This document shows, in pieces, positions 19,028 through 26,932 of a DNA stretch of 64,000 bases (its first letter is position 1; each line of letters opens with the position of its first letter). The DNA lies in assembly GCF_023516715.1 (NCBI RefSeq), contig NZ_JAMGSI010000001.1:868001-932000 (forward strand), in the 5' to 3' direction. A program made the position numbers and the translations under genes. The notes beneath the pieces are model-generated. The model was given only the letters and a program-made list of their open reading frames with translations, made no database searches and was not told the DNA's origin. Source of the DNA: Akkermansia massiliensis. Its GTDB lineage: Bacteria > Verrucomicrobiota > Verrucomicrobiia > Verrucomicrobiales > Akkermansiaceae.

Positions 19028-19062
19028 AAGCCGGATTGGAGCCTGCCGCTCCGGTCCGGCTT
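19028..19062 (+). terminator. Terminator-like hairpin after mrp
   Basis: AAGCCGGA ... TCCGGCTT outer stem (8 bp) with an inner GGAGC/GCTCC stem, followed by TTGTTTG, which is only a weak U-run. It lies between mrp and the MATE gene. Confidence 0.5.
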
Positions 19063-19118
19063 GTTTGCCGGCATGTTCCGGCTCCTTTGAATGAGGAATG
19101 CATGGAAGGAAATAAAAA

Positions 19119-20495
19119 ATGAATAAGACGTGGAATTTGAAGGAAATGAAAAAGTTGATACCGCTGGCCCTTCCGGTGCTGGTGGTCAACCTCTCCATTG
19201 TGGGCATGGGGGCGGTGGACGCTATTGTGGCCGGGCGCGCCGGCGTGACGGACATGGCCGCCGTGGCCCTGGGGTCTTCCGTGTACCTGCCCGTGGCTCT
19301 CTTCGCCTGCGGCGTGCTGATGATCATCGGCCCCGTGATTGCCAACATGCGGGGGAAAAGCCATGAAAGCCGCGTGGGCTACATGACCAACCACGGCCTG
19401 TGGCTGGCGTTGATGCTCAGCCTGGTTTCCATGCCGGTCATTTATGTGTTGAGAAATGTATTCGGCTGGATTTCCGATGACGCCGCCATGTGCCGGATGG
19501 CTTCCGCCTACATGTTCGCCATTATGTGGGGCCTTCCCGCCAACCTGGGATTCGTGGCCCTGAAGAGCCTGAACGAAGGCTCCAACATGACGCGTCCCGC
19601 CATGTACGTGGGATTGTGCGGCCTGCTGCTCAACATTCCCCTGAACTACATGTTCGTCTTCGGCATGTACGGTTTTCCCCGCATGGGCGGAGCGGGGTGC
19701 GGCGCGGCCACGGCAGTCATTTTCTACATTGAATTCCTGCTAATGTTCCTGCTGGTTTACTTCAATCCCAAGCACAGGCCGTACCGCAGGCAAATCATTT
19801 CCTGGCGGCGGCCTACGCCTTCCGTCATCACGCACCTGGTGCGTCTGGGCGTGCCGATAGGCGTTTCCCAGCTGTGCGAGGTGATGCTCTTCTGCGCGGC
19901 GGCTCTGGTGCTGGCTCCGCTGGGAGAGACGCAGGTGGCGAGCCACCAGATTGCCGGGAACGTGGGAGGCCTGGTGTTCATGCTCCCGCTCTCCGTAGGG
20001 CTGGCGGCTTCCATCCGCGTGGCGTACCATCACGGCAGGAATGACCTGGCAGGCACCAGATCCGCCATTCTGTCTTCCTATGTGCTGGTGCTCACCATCT
20101 GTCTGTGCACCTTTGGAGGCATCACCCTGTTCCGCGAGCAGATTGTGCACCTGTACAATGACTCGGAGCTGATTGTCAGCACGGCTTCCGTCCTGCTGGT
20201 TCTGGCGGCGGCCTACCAGCTTCCGGACTGTTTGCAGGTGCTTTCCGTCGGGGTTCTGAGAGGATTCCGGGACACGGCGTCCATTACCTTCATTACGTTT
20301 TTCTCTTATTGGATGGTAGGATTTCCGGCGTGCTACATCCTCGCCCGTACGGACTGGATTGTCCCGGCCATGGGAGCGCGCGGCATCTGGACGGGATTCA
20401 TCATCGGCCTGTCCGTAGCGGCGGTGCTGTTGCTCTGGCGCGTCGTCCGTACCGTTAAACGGGAGTTTAAGATGATGCGGTTCCATGAACAGTAA
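19119..20495 (+). CDS. MATE family multidrug/metabolite exporter
   Basis: 458 residues with 12 predicted transmembrane segments. The N-terminus LIPLALPVLVVNLSIVGMGA followed by VDAIVAGRAGVTDMAAVALG is the characteristic NorM-type MatE start. The second half repeats the pattern (LVRLGVPIGVSQLCEVMLFC, ASHQIAGNVGGLVFMLPLSV, GLAASIRV). It would export cationic compounds using a Na+ or H+ gradient. It begins 142 nt after mrp, beyond a hairpin, so it may have its own transcript. Substrate unknown. Confidence 0.92.
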   Translation: MNKTWNLKEMKKLIPLALPVLVVNLSIVGMGAVDAIVAGRAGVTDMAAVALGSSVYLPVALFACGVLMIIGPVIANMRGKSHESRVGYMTNHGLWLALMLSLVSMPVIYVLRNVFGWISDDAAMCRMASAYMFAIMWGLPANLGFVALKSLNEGSNMTRPAMYVGLCGLLLNIPLNYMFVFGMYGFPRMGGAGCGAATAVIFYIEFLLMFLLVYFNPKHRPYRRQIISWRRPTPSVITHLVRLGVPIGVSQLCEVMLFCAAALVLAPLGETQVASHQIAGNVGGLVFMLPLSVGLAASIRVAYHHGRNDLAGTRSAILSSYVLVLTICLCTFGGITLFREQIVHLYNDSELIVSTASVLLVLAAAYQLPDCLQVLSVGVLRGFRDTASITFITFFSYWMVGFPACYILARTDWIVPAMGARGIWTGFIIGLSVAAVLLLWRVVRTVKREFKMMRFHEQ

Positions 20496-20525
20496 GGGAC
20501 GCTCCCTCCTGTTTTTATGGAGAGG

Positions 20526-23384
20526 TTAATTCCCCTCTTTTTCCGGGATTGCCTTCTCAGCAGGAATGAGTTTCCCTTGTTCCAGGCTTCGCGGGTAGGG
20601 GAAGAGTTTTTTCTCTTCGCCAAATTTTACGGTCATTCGGCCGGAGGATTCGTCCAACTTTACTACAATGCCCGTGCCGTATTCCCGGTGGGTAAGGAAC
20701 GTCCCTTTACGAATACGCACGTTCGGAGCAGGCGGAGGTTCCTCTTCTTCCTCTTCCGGACGGCAGGCGATGCGGTCATCCGCCGTTGGGGAGGGAAGGG
20801 CTTTTTCCTCTACAGCGCCGGCCATGGAATCCTGCTGGGCCCCGGCCATCATTTCATAGTCTTCCCGGCTCAGGACGGTAGCGTACAGCCCCACGTTTTC
20901 CTCCGCGTGGCGATTGATACCCGTATAAACAAGACTGGCGTCTTCATACCGTTTGAACTTGTACACGGCATCATTCATCAGAGCTTCATTAAAGACGTTC
21001 AGGCTGACGAGCAGTTCAAAATCTTTTTCCGTCAGCCCGGTTACTTTCCGGAACAGATGCGGCTCCAGTTGGGTGATCACATCTTTCAGGCAGTATTCCC
21101 GGAAGTCTGACAGATACATGAAGATGGGGATTCTGGCGGCAAATTTGATCAGTTTCTGCTGTATCTGCCTGCGCAGGGATTTGATTTCCTTTTCTTCCTG
21201 TGAGAGGTCTTTTTTTTCCTTAGGGGTCAGATCGTCTTTTCCTTTGCGCATTCCTTTGACGGCATCTGATTTGTTGATAATGGTCTCAAGATCACTGTTC
21301 AGATTGCGGAAGCCTTCAATGCTCATCAGGGCATCCATGGCTTCCCGGCTGGCAAGCAGGCGCTGCAGGGTGACGTTATCCACATTGACCAGCAGGGCGC
21401 TTTCCCAGCGTCTGGCCAGCAGGGTGGCGCTGGTTCCCGCCATGGCCATATCCAGTATTTCCGCAGCTTCCACCTGTTTCATGGCGCTGCCGTCGTAGGC
21501 CAGCACGGGAAGAAAGCTGATGAACTCCTTCACCTTGGTTTCCGGATTGCCCGGGTTGGCGTTCAGGCGGCAGCTGTAGTCAGCTATTTGCTTAAGGGCG
21601 CGGTCCAGGGCAAAGTCAAAGACGTAGCAGTTGGGTTTGACGATTTCTTTTTTCCCCGGCTGATCACTGTCCACCGTCCACGGGCTTTGCACCCGGAAGG
21701 CTGCCTGGAAGTAAGTTTCCGGGCTGGAGAGATTGCGCAGCATGAAGATGCCGGCCCAGGGCTTGACGGTAACGCCCGTGGTCAATTTGCCGCAGGAGAG
21801 CGTAATGGTTTTACTTTCCAGCGGATTGCCGCCCATGGCCTTCAACACGGGCGGCAGGGCGTTCGCCCCCGTGCCGGCTTCCGGTCCGGCGCAGACGATG
21901 ACCTGATAGTCGTGGTAAAAGGTATTCTGACGTTGTTGCAGCAGGTTGTTCATGGCGTGGCAGGAAGCCACATCCGGCAGAAACCACAGGGTATGGTTGA
22001 GCAAACTCATCAGCCGGGTATCCGAGTAAGGCATGGGGGGCTTTTTGCCGCCCAGCTTCAGCTCATCCGTCGCCGCGGCATGATGGGAGCCGCGGATCAG
22101 ATCCAGCCATTTCTGGACGTATTCTTCATGAATAAAACGGGCTTTATTCCCTTTCCCTTCCGCCTGGAAGAAGACGTTCAGGTCAAATTCGTTGAACTCT
22201 CCCCCCAGAGCGATTTGCCGGATGTCCTCCGGCACGCGGTAGGTAAGCAGCACCATGCGCGGCAGGGCGGCATACGGGTTATTTTCCCCCTGCCAGGCAG
22301 CCTTGGCGCGCTGTTCATCGGAATACGTCCAGCTGTAAATTTGTTCTTCAATAAACTCGCCGGAGTTCAGGGCGCGGAACGGCGTTCCGGAAAGGTACAG
22401 GTAGTGGTCCGCAGTGATGGGCAGATCCTGTTCATCGCAGACATTGCCGGTGTTGGTTTCCGGGGGCGCGGTGTTGTATTCTTCTTCCTCATCCTCCATC
22501 AGGAACAGAGCTTTGGCGTTTTCCTTCCACGCCCCAAAGTGGTATTCGTCAAAGATAACCAGATCCCAGTTGATTTCCCGCACCCATTCATGCTGGGGCT
22601 TGATGCCGCCCGTTTCCTTATTCACCCCCAGAAAGTCCTGAAAAGAGCCGAAGCACACAATAGGCTGTCCGGCGTCCGCCTGCCGGTATTGCTCGTCAAT
22701 GGGCTGGGCGTCCGGCCCTTGTTCCCGGCAGATGAATTGCCAGCCTTCAAAGTCCAGGTGCGTTTCCAGGTCTTCCTTCCACGCCGTCTGCACCGCCGGC
22801 TTGAAGGTCAGGATGAGCGCCCGGCGCGCGTTCAACCGCCGTGCCAGCTGGTAAGCGGCAAAGGTTTTGCCAAAGCGCATTTTGGCGTTCCACAGAAAAC
22901 GCGGCGTGCGTCCATCCGCGCGTTCCGCTTTAAAGTAGTTCAGCGTCCGCTCCACGGCTTCCGCCTGTTCCGGGCGCATGGTAAAATCCCTGGTGCGGTT
23001 TTCCATGTTGGCCGTCCGGGTGCGCACCGCCAGCCATGCCGCCCTGATTTCTTTCTCCGTACAGCGGAACCATTCCCCGCCCACTCCCTCCACGCCTTTT
23101 TTCTCCAGCATCCGGTGTACGGCATGGTCCGTAAAGCTGCTTCCGTCTTCATACAGAGCCGGTTCCGCGAAGATAACCCGGTAGGGTTTCTTCCCTTCCG
23201 GCCTCAAGGTAGGGTACTGCTGCGCTACGCGTTTTTCCACATCCACCGCCGTGTACCCCACTTTCAGACAACCGGGATAGCTGGCGTCCTCATAGGCATA
23301 AATCATTGGCCGCGCATTCGTTCTTTGTTTAAAGAAACGATCGCTGTTTTCCATAGTTCTTTGTGTAAAAAACTCAATTGCCAC
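20526..23384 (-). CDS. GIY-YIG nuclease-superfamily 2 helicase fusion (restriction subunit)
   Basis: 952 residues starting with GTG at 23384; GGAGGG lies 8 nt upstream, supporting this start. Residues 26-112 are a GIY-YIG domain of the T5orf172 type (MIYAYEDASYPGCLKVGYTA, ...DHAVHRMLEKKG, GEWFRCTEKE). From about 135 an SF2 helicase follows: motif I RFGKT (170-174), motif II FDEYHF (278-283), motif III YLSGTPF, and the motif VI region TYFQAAFRVQSPW. The last about 60 residues (GTFLTHREYGTGIVVKL...) look like a small SH3/tudor-like barrel. It starts 5 nt after the second methylase gene. The helicase would translocate on DNA and the GIY-YIG domain would cut, so this is a restriction effector, unusual in not using a PD-(D/E)xK nuclease. 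Confidence 0.85.
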   Translation of the reverse strand: MAIEFFTQRTMENSDRFFKQRTNARPMIYAYEDASYPGCLKVGYTAVDVEKRVAQQYPTLRPEGKKPYRVIFAEPALYEDGSSFTDHAVHRMLEKKGVEGVGGEWFRCTEKEIRAAWLAVRTRTANMENRTRDFTMRPEQAEAVERTLNYFKAERADGRTPRFLWNAKMRFGKTFAAYQLARRLNARRALILTFKPAVQTAWKEDLETHLDFEGWQFICREQGPDAQPIDEQYRQADAGQPIVCFGSFQDFLGVNKETGGIKPQHEWVREINWDLVIFDEYHFGAWKENAKALFLMEDEEEEYNTAPPETNTGNVCDEQDLPITADHYLYLSGTPFRALNSGEFIEEQIYSWTYSDEQRAKAAWQGENNPYAALPRMVLLTYRVPEDIRQIALGGEFNEFDLNVFFQAEGKGNKARFIHEEYVQKWLDLIRGSHHAAATDELKLGGKKPPMPYSDTRLMSLLNHTLWFLPDVASCHAMNNLLQQRQNTFYHDYQVIVCAGPEAGTGANALPPVLKAMGGNPLESKTITLSCGKLTTGVTVKPWAGIFMLRNLSSPETYFQAAFRVQSPWTVDSDQPGKKEIVKPNCYVFDFALDRALKQIADYSCRLNANPGNPETKVKEFISFLPVLAYDGSAMKQVEAAEILDMAMAGTSATLLARRWESALLVNVDNVTLQRLLASREAMDALMSIEGFRNLNSDLETIINKSDAVKGMRKGKDDLTPKEKKDLSQEEKEIKSLRRQIQQKLIKFAARIPIFMYLSDFREYCLKDVITQLEPHLFRKVTGLTEKDFELLVSLNVFNEALMNDAVYKFKRYEDASLVYTGINRHAEENVGLYATVLSREDYEMMAGAQQDSMAGAVEEKALPSPTADDRIACRPEEEEEEPPPAPNVRIRKGTFLTHREYGTGIVVKLDESSGRMTVKFGEEKKLFPYPRSLEQGKLIPAEKAIPEKEGN

Positions 23385-23389
23385 GTGGG

Positions 23390-24907
23390 TTACCCTCCAA
23401 TCTCCATAGGTTTAATCAATTTCTCAATATAGTCTATTTCTTCGCTTTTTAGAGAATACTTCGAATATAGCATTTCATCTGTCCAAGGTTTTTCAAAACC
23501 GACATAAGGGACAAAACAGAATTTATCTTTTGTTATATGAATGGACGAAAGAGCCTGTAACAGCAGGAAACGAGCAAATTTACTGGACATGAAAGAAACA
23601 AGGTTTTCTGCTTCCTGCTTTTTCTCAAACACATCCAAAATAAGGTATGTTTCAGTACAGGCTTCTTTTGGGTTGAGAATGCGTAATGAAGATAATATTT
23701 GATAATTCCCTTCGGATGTAGGCTTATTACCACCAGACATGGCATAGGTGATAATGACTTTATATTTATCAAGGATACTTTCCTTATCTGTCACAGTATT
23801 TTTGTGCAGATAGATGAACCCTTTGGAGGTAAGAATTTTAATAGTATTAATCCCGAATTCATTAGAACCACTAACAGTAGTTGGTAGATTGAAATAATTA
23901 CGAGAGTAAACGACTTTGTTCATAAGTTTATCTTTACTTGCTAGAACCTTTCTAATGATCGTTAATGCAAGGTTGCTACGAACAAAGTAATCAAACTCAT
24001 CCAAGGAGCGAATATTCTCTGAAGTGCATTCTCCCTCCTTTATGTTAACAACGGCACAGTCTCCCGAATAAGTGTTATCCCAAAGAAAATAGCAGATTCC
24101 TCCTGCAATATTTACACCAGGGAAGCAGTCTGCACTATTGGTAACATCTACAAGTTTTCTTATATGTTTTTGACCGAGCATAGTTGCTCGGAAGTCATCC
24201 AAACCCTTTCCTCCAGCATACCATCTTGCAGGGATGACCATAGACAAATATTTCGGTTTAAGTTTCATCGTTTGCTCAACAAATAAATGATATAATGGCT
24301 TGGCACTTGCTCCGTTGCCTCCATCATCAAGTTGATAAGGGGGATTGCCGATGATGACATCAAAGTTCATAGGAAACAGGTTATTCGGATTGTTGGCGTG
24401 GATGAATTCGTAAGCGTGGCTTTCCAGCCCCTCTTTTCGTGCCTGCTCTCCATAGGCGGCTTGAGAGGCACCGCAAAAGACGCATTTGCCGCCCCTCCAG
24501 GTGTGTGTGATGTGTTTGTAGCGGATGTTGCCGTCAGCATTGTCAAAACGAACGACGGAGTAAGGCCCATTGGGGTATTTGGAACAATACACTCCGCGGC
24601 GGGCGAGAAGGGATGTCAGCTCCGTAATGGCGATGCCGAAGAGCTGATTTCTGAAAATGTGTTCCAGGCGCTCCTCCCGGTTTGGGAGGTGAGCTTCCAG
24701 CCCCTTGTTGAGCCTTTTGGCAATCTCCCTCAGAAAGACGCCGCTCTTGCAGCAGGGGTCCAGAAAGGTAACGGAAGGGTCGGAAAAAAGCTCCTGCGGG
24801 AGCAAATCCAGCATGGCGTTGGCAATCTCCGGCGGCGTGAACACCTCGTCACTGGAAAGATTGGCCAGGCAGCTCAATACGTCAGGGTTATGGATGTTAT
24901 TGTTCAT
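23390..24907 (-). CDS. N6-adenine DNA methyltransferase with target recognition domain (Eco57I-like)
   Basis: 505 residues. Motif I for SAM binding is FLDPCCKSGVFL (residues 48-59; the usual DPxCGSG has Lys in place of Gly). The catalytic motif is NPPY at 188-191 (FDVIIGNPPYQLDDGG). A Cys pair, KCVFCGA (141-147), lies between them. The C-terminal half (from about residue 200) should recognise the target sequence. Its DNA is clearly more AT-rich than the N-terminal half, suggesting exchange of the specificity part. The ATG overlaps the stop of the upstream methylase gene (ATGA at 24904-24907), and the nuclease-helicase starts 5 nt after its end, so translation of the three is coupled. Confidence 0.88.
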   Translation of the reverse strand: MNNNIHNPDVLSCLANLSSDEVFTPPEIANAMLDLLPQELFSDPSVTFLDPCCKSGVFLREIAKRLNKGLEAHLPNREERLEHIFRNQLFGIAITELTSLLARRGVYCSKYPNGPYSVVRFDNADGNIRYKHITHTWRGGKCVFCGASQAAYGEQARKEGLESHAYEFIHANNPNNLFPMNFDVIIGNPPYQLDDGGNGASAKPLYHLFVEQTMKLKPKYLSMVIPARWYAGGKGLDDFRATMLGQKHIRKLVDVTNSADCFPGVNIAGGICYFLWDNTYSGDCAVVNIKEGECTSENIRSLDEFDYFVRSNLALTIIRKVLASKDKLMNKVVYSRNYFNLPTTVSGSNEFGINTIKILTSKGFIYLHKNTVTDKESILDKYKVIITYAMSGGNKPTSEGNYQILSSLRILNPKEACTETYLILDVFEKKQEAENLVSFMSSKFARFLLLQALSSIHITKDKFCFVPYVGFEKPWTDEMLYSKYSLKSEEIDYIEKLIKPMEIGG

Positions 24908-25593
24908 GATTCCGCTTCCGGCAGTTTGCGGTAATCCATGGGGGGGAACTCACGTACCGGGTATTTGGGTACGTATTCCAGAGGAAGTTCCCCTTCCGCC
25001 TGTTCCAGGGAAGTCCGGGCGTTTTGATCACGCAGGAGTTCATCTTGCCGGAAGTCCCGGCGTTTGATGAGGGCGCCGCCCACGGCGGACCATTCGGAAA
25101 AGAGGATAGGCTCCTGAGTATCATGGGCGGAAGCATCTACTTTTTTCATGCTCAGGGCGTTGCCGTTAAGAATGTTGCGTTCCAGGACAAAGTGGACGGT
25201 TTTCTGGCATTCCGCGGAGGGCGGACGTTTTAAACGCCGTTCATATTCCGCCAGCCACAGGGTCTGCAGACGTTCCCGGCAGGCGCGGACGTTATCCGCC
25301 AGCAGTTCCACCCCATAGATAGACATGAGAGCCAGCACGGCGCGGAACTCATAATCCGCCGGGGAACTGCCGTATTGCCGGCGGACGGTTGCCAGCTTCC
25401 TCAACAGGATAGGGGCCAGAAAGGCGCCTTCTCCGCATGCCGGTTCCAGAAAGCGGCTGTCAATGCGTTCCGCTTCATGCGCCACCAGATTGAGCATGTC
25501 ATTCACCAGCCAGTCAGGGGTGAATACTTCTCCGTGATCCATTACCCGTTTACGGGATTTAATCTGAGAAGGAGTTTGAGGATTGGGCGACAT
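24904..25593 (-). CDS. Second, N-terminal-type N6-methylase subunit (SAM-binding domain only)
   Basis: 229 residues from ATG 25593, chosen because AGAGAGG lies 5 nt upstream; the open frame extends to a TTG at 25674. It starts MSPNPQTPSQIKSRKRVMDH then GEVFTPDWLVNDMLNLV and has SAM motif I FLEPACGEGAFLAPILL and YGVELLADNVRACRERL. No NPPY/DPPY catalytic motif is visible. It may therefore be a partner subunit that cannot methylate alone, or a gene fragment retained as a subunit. Its TPDWLVNDML opening closely parallels TPPEIANAML of the next gene, so the two are paralogous at their N-termini. First gene of the operon. Confidence 0.8.
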   Translation of the reverse strand: MSPNPQTPSQIKSRKRVMDHGEVFTPDWLVNDMLNLVAHEAERIDSRFLEPACGEGAFLAPILLRKLATVRRQYGSSPADYEFRAVLALMSIYGVELLADNVRACRERLQTLWLAEYERRLKRPPSAECQKTVHFVLERNILNGNALSMKKVDASAHDTQEPILFSEWSAVGGALIKRRDFRQDELLRDQNARTSLEQAEGELPLEYVPKYPVREFPPMDYRKLPEAES

Positions 25594-25610
25594 GACGCCT
25601 CTCTTTTCGC

Positions 25611-25628
25611 ACGGATAGGCTATCCGCA
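25611..25628 (+). repeat. Left copy of 18-bp inverted repeat (palindromic operator or recombination site)
   Basis: ACGGATAGGCTATCCGCA at 25611-25628 is the exact reverse complement of 25764-25781. The inner CGGATAG-G-CTATCCG (25612-25626) is itself a perfect 7-1-7 palindrome. It lies just upstream of the methylase operon start. Confidence 0.85.
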
Positions 25629-25763
25629 AGATTTGTATAGATTGATTTTCTTTGGAGAAAGAGCAAAGGCGCAAGTATTTGTGTACTTAGTCAATGAATG
25701 AGTATTGCCGTTACGTTTTTGTTTCCTTATCTTTTTTTATTGCTCTGACCGTTTTATACTTGA
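25629..25763. promoter_or_regulatory. Divergent promoter region bracketed by inverted repeats
   Basis: 135 bp of AT-rich DNA between the two 18-bp inverted copies. It must hold or abut the promoters for the minus-strand restriction operon and the plus-strand recombinase. I cannot assign -35/-10 boxes with confidence. If the repeats are recombination sites the segment could invert; if operators, they would bind a dimeric regulator on both sides. Confidence 0.5.
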
Positions 25764-25781
25764 TGCGGATAGCCTATCCGT
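25764..25781 (-). repeat. Right copy of 18-bp inverted repeat
   Basis: Plus-strand TGCGGATAGCCTATCCGT, the exact inverse of 25611-25628. It contains the palindrome CGGATAG-C-CTATCCG (25766-25780), centred 154 bp from the left copy. It ends 17 nt before the preferred recombinase ATG (25799) and overlaps an alternative ATG at 25763. Confidence 0.85.
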
Positions 25782-25798
25782 TTTCCTATCTTTTCTTC

Positions 25799-26812
25799 AT
25801 GACTCAACAGGAATTGATGGAAGAAGAAGCCCTGCTCATTTGCTGGATGCGTAAAAAACGCGTGCAGGCTGCGGAAATAATGGTCATGGCGCGGTTGCTC
25901 CGGGGTGTTTCAACCGGGATGTCCGGGCGGCTGCAATGCGTGGAGCTGGGGATTAAGGAATGGAAAGCGATGAAAAAGACGGTCAGTTTTTCCGTTTGCG
26001 TGGCGGAGTCCCTGAAAGCCCGGGCGCATCGGCGGCGACGCACGCTGGAAGAAATCCGGTACGTTACGGCGCGGATGGTGAAGGCGTGGCCGGACCTGAG
26101 ACATAAGATGATGCGGAGCCTGAGGCGGGAAGATTGCCAGCGCATCCTGAATATATTCCCGACGGCCAGCGGACGGCGTAAGGCTCGCATCATCCTACAC
26201 GGAATATGTGCTTTTGCCTGCCGCAGGGGATGGGCGGGGAAGAACCCGGCAGCGGAGACGCCGTGTCCGCATGTGAAGGAAAGAAGAGTGCCTGTGCTGA
26301 CGCCGGAGGAGTGCCGGAGGCTGATGACGGCAGCACAGGAGGTGTGCGGTGGCGAGTGTCTGCCAGCAGCTGCGCTGATGCTGTATGCCGGAGTGCGTCC
26401 GCAGGAGGTCAGAAGACTCCAATTCCGGCATATCAGGCTGGAAGAAAAAGCGGCGCTCATTCCGGCACGGCATTCCAAGACGGGAGGGGCGCGGCGGGTG
26501 ACCCTTCGGCCGGTAGCGTTGCAGTATTTGCGGGCTTTCCGGAATCATTCCGGGGAAGAACCATTGTGCCCGGCAGGATGGGAACGCAAGTGGCGGCTGG
26601 TGCGTGCCCGCGCCGGCTGGAATAACTGCCGGCCATGGGTGCAGGATATATTAAGACACACGTTTGCCAGTTACCACGCGCTGGAATTCCGGGATTATGC
26701 CGGATTGCAATGGGAGATGGGGCACCAAAACGCCCATTTATTGAAAACCAGATATCTGAATATGGATGAAATCAGAAGGCAGGATGCCCGCGCCTTCTGG
26801 CTGGCGGCGTAA
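25799..26812 (+). CDS. Tyrosine recombinase (phage-integrase family)
   Basis: 337 residues from ATG 25799; an in-frame ATG at 25763 would start inside the right inverted repeat. The N-terminal half is Arg/Lys-rich and helical (core-binding domain). The catalytic half has LMLYAGVRPQEVRRLQF (Arg I), LRHTFASYH (Arg II), the GHQ that follows, and the nucleophile in LLKTRYLNM (Tyr319). In the HxLR box the first His is replaced: the sequence reads DILRHT. It is divergent from the restriction operon and shares the inverted-repeat intergenic region. It could move the island, invert the intergenic segment, or be domesticated as a repressor. A weak hairpin follows at 26870-26903. Confidence 0.85.
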   Translation: MTQQELMEEEALLICWMRKKRVQAAEIMVMARLLRGVSTGMSGRLQCVELGIKEWKAMKKTVSFSVCVAESLKARAHRRRRTLEEIRYVTARMVKAWPDLRHKMMRSLRREDCQRILNIFPTASGRRKARIILHGICAFACRRGWAGKNPAAETPCPHVKERRVPVLTPEECRRLMTAAQEVCGGECLPAAALMLYAGVRPQEVRRLQFRHIRLEEKAALIPARHSKTGGARRVTLRPVALQYLRAFRNHSGEEPLCPAGWERKWRLVRARAGWNNCRPWVQDILRHTFASYHALEFRDYAGLQWEMGHQNAHLLKTRYLNMDEIRRQDARAFWLAA

Positions 26813-26869
26813 GCCCTTCTTCTCGGGAAAACAGAGAGGTTGAATAAGAAGCAGGGACGTTCATGCAAA

Positions 26870-26903
26870 GCGGGCGGTCCCCTCCATGAAGGGAACTGCC
26901 CGC
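26870..26903. terminator. Convergent hairpin between recombinase and carboxyltransferase genes
   Basis: GCGGGC at 26870-26875 pairs with GCCCGC at 26898-26903, with further imperfect pairing (TCCC/GGGA) inside. It lies between two converging genes. No clear T-run on either side. Confidence 0.4.
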
Positions 26904-26932
26904 AAACGGTTTGAGCAGATGCTTCGGAGATT

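Noticed and set aside
25763-25798. ATG at 25763 as recombinase start
   Set aside because: It lies within the inverted repeat and would add a hydrophobic stretch (MRIAYPFSYLFF) not expected in a recombinase; ATG 25799 preferred, though not proven.
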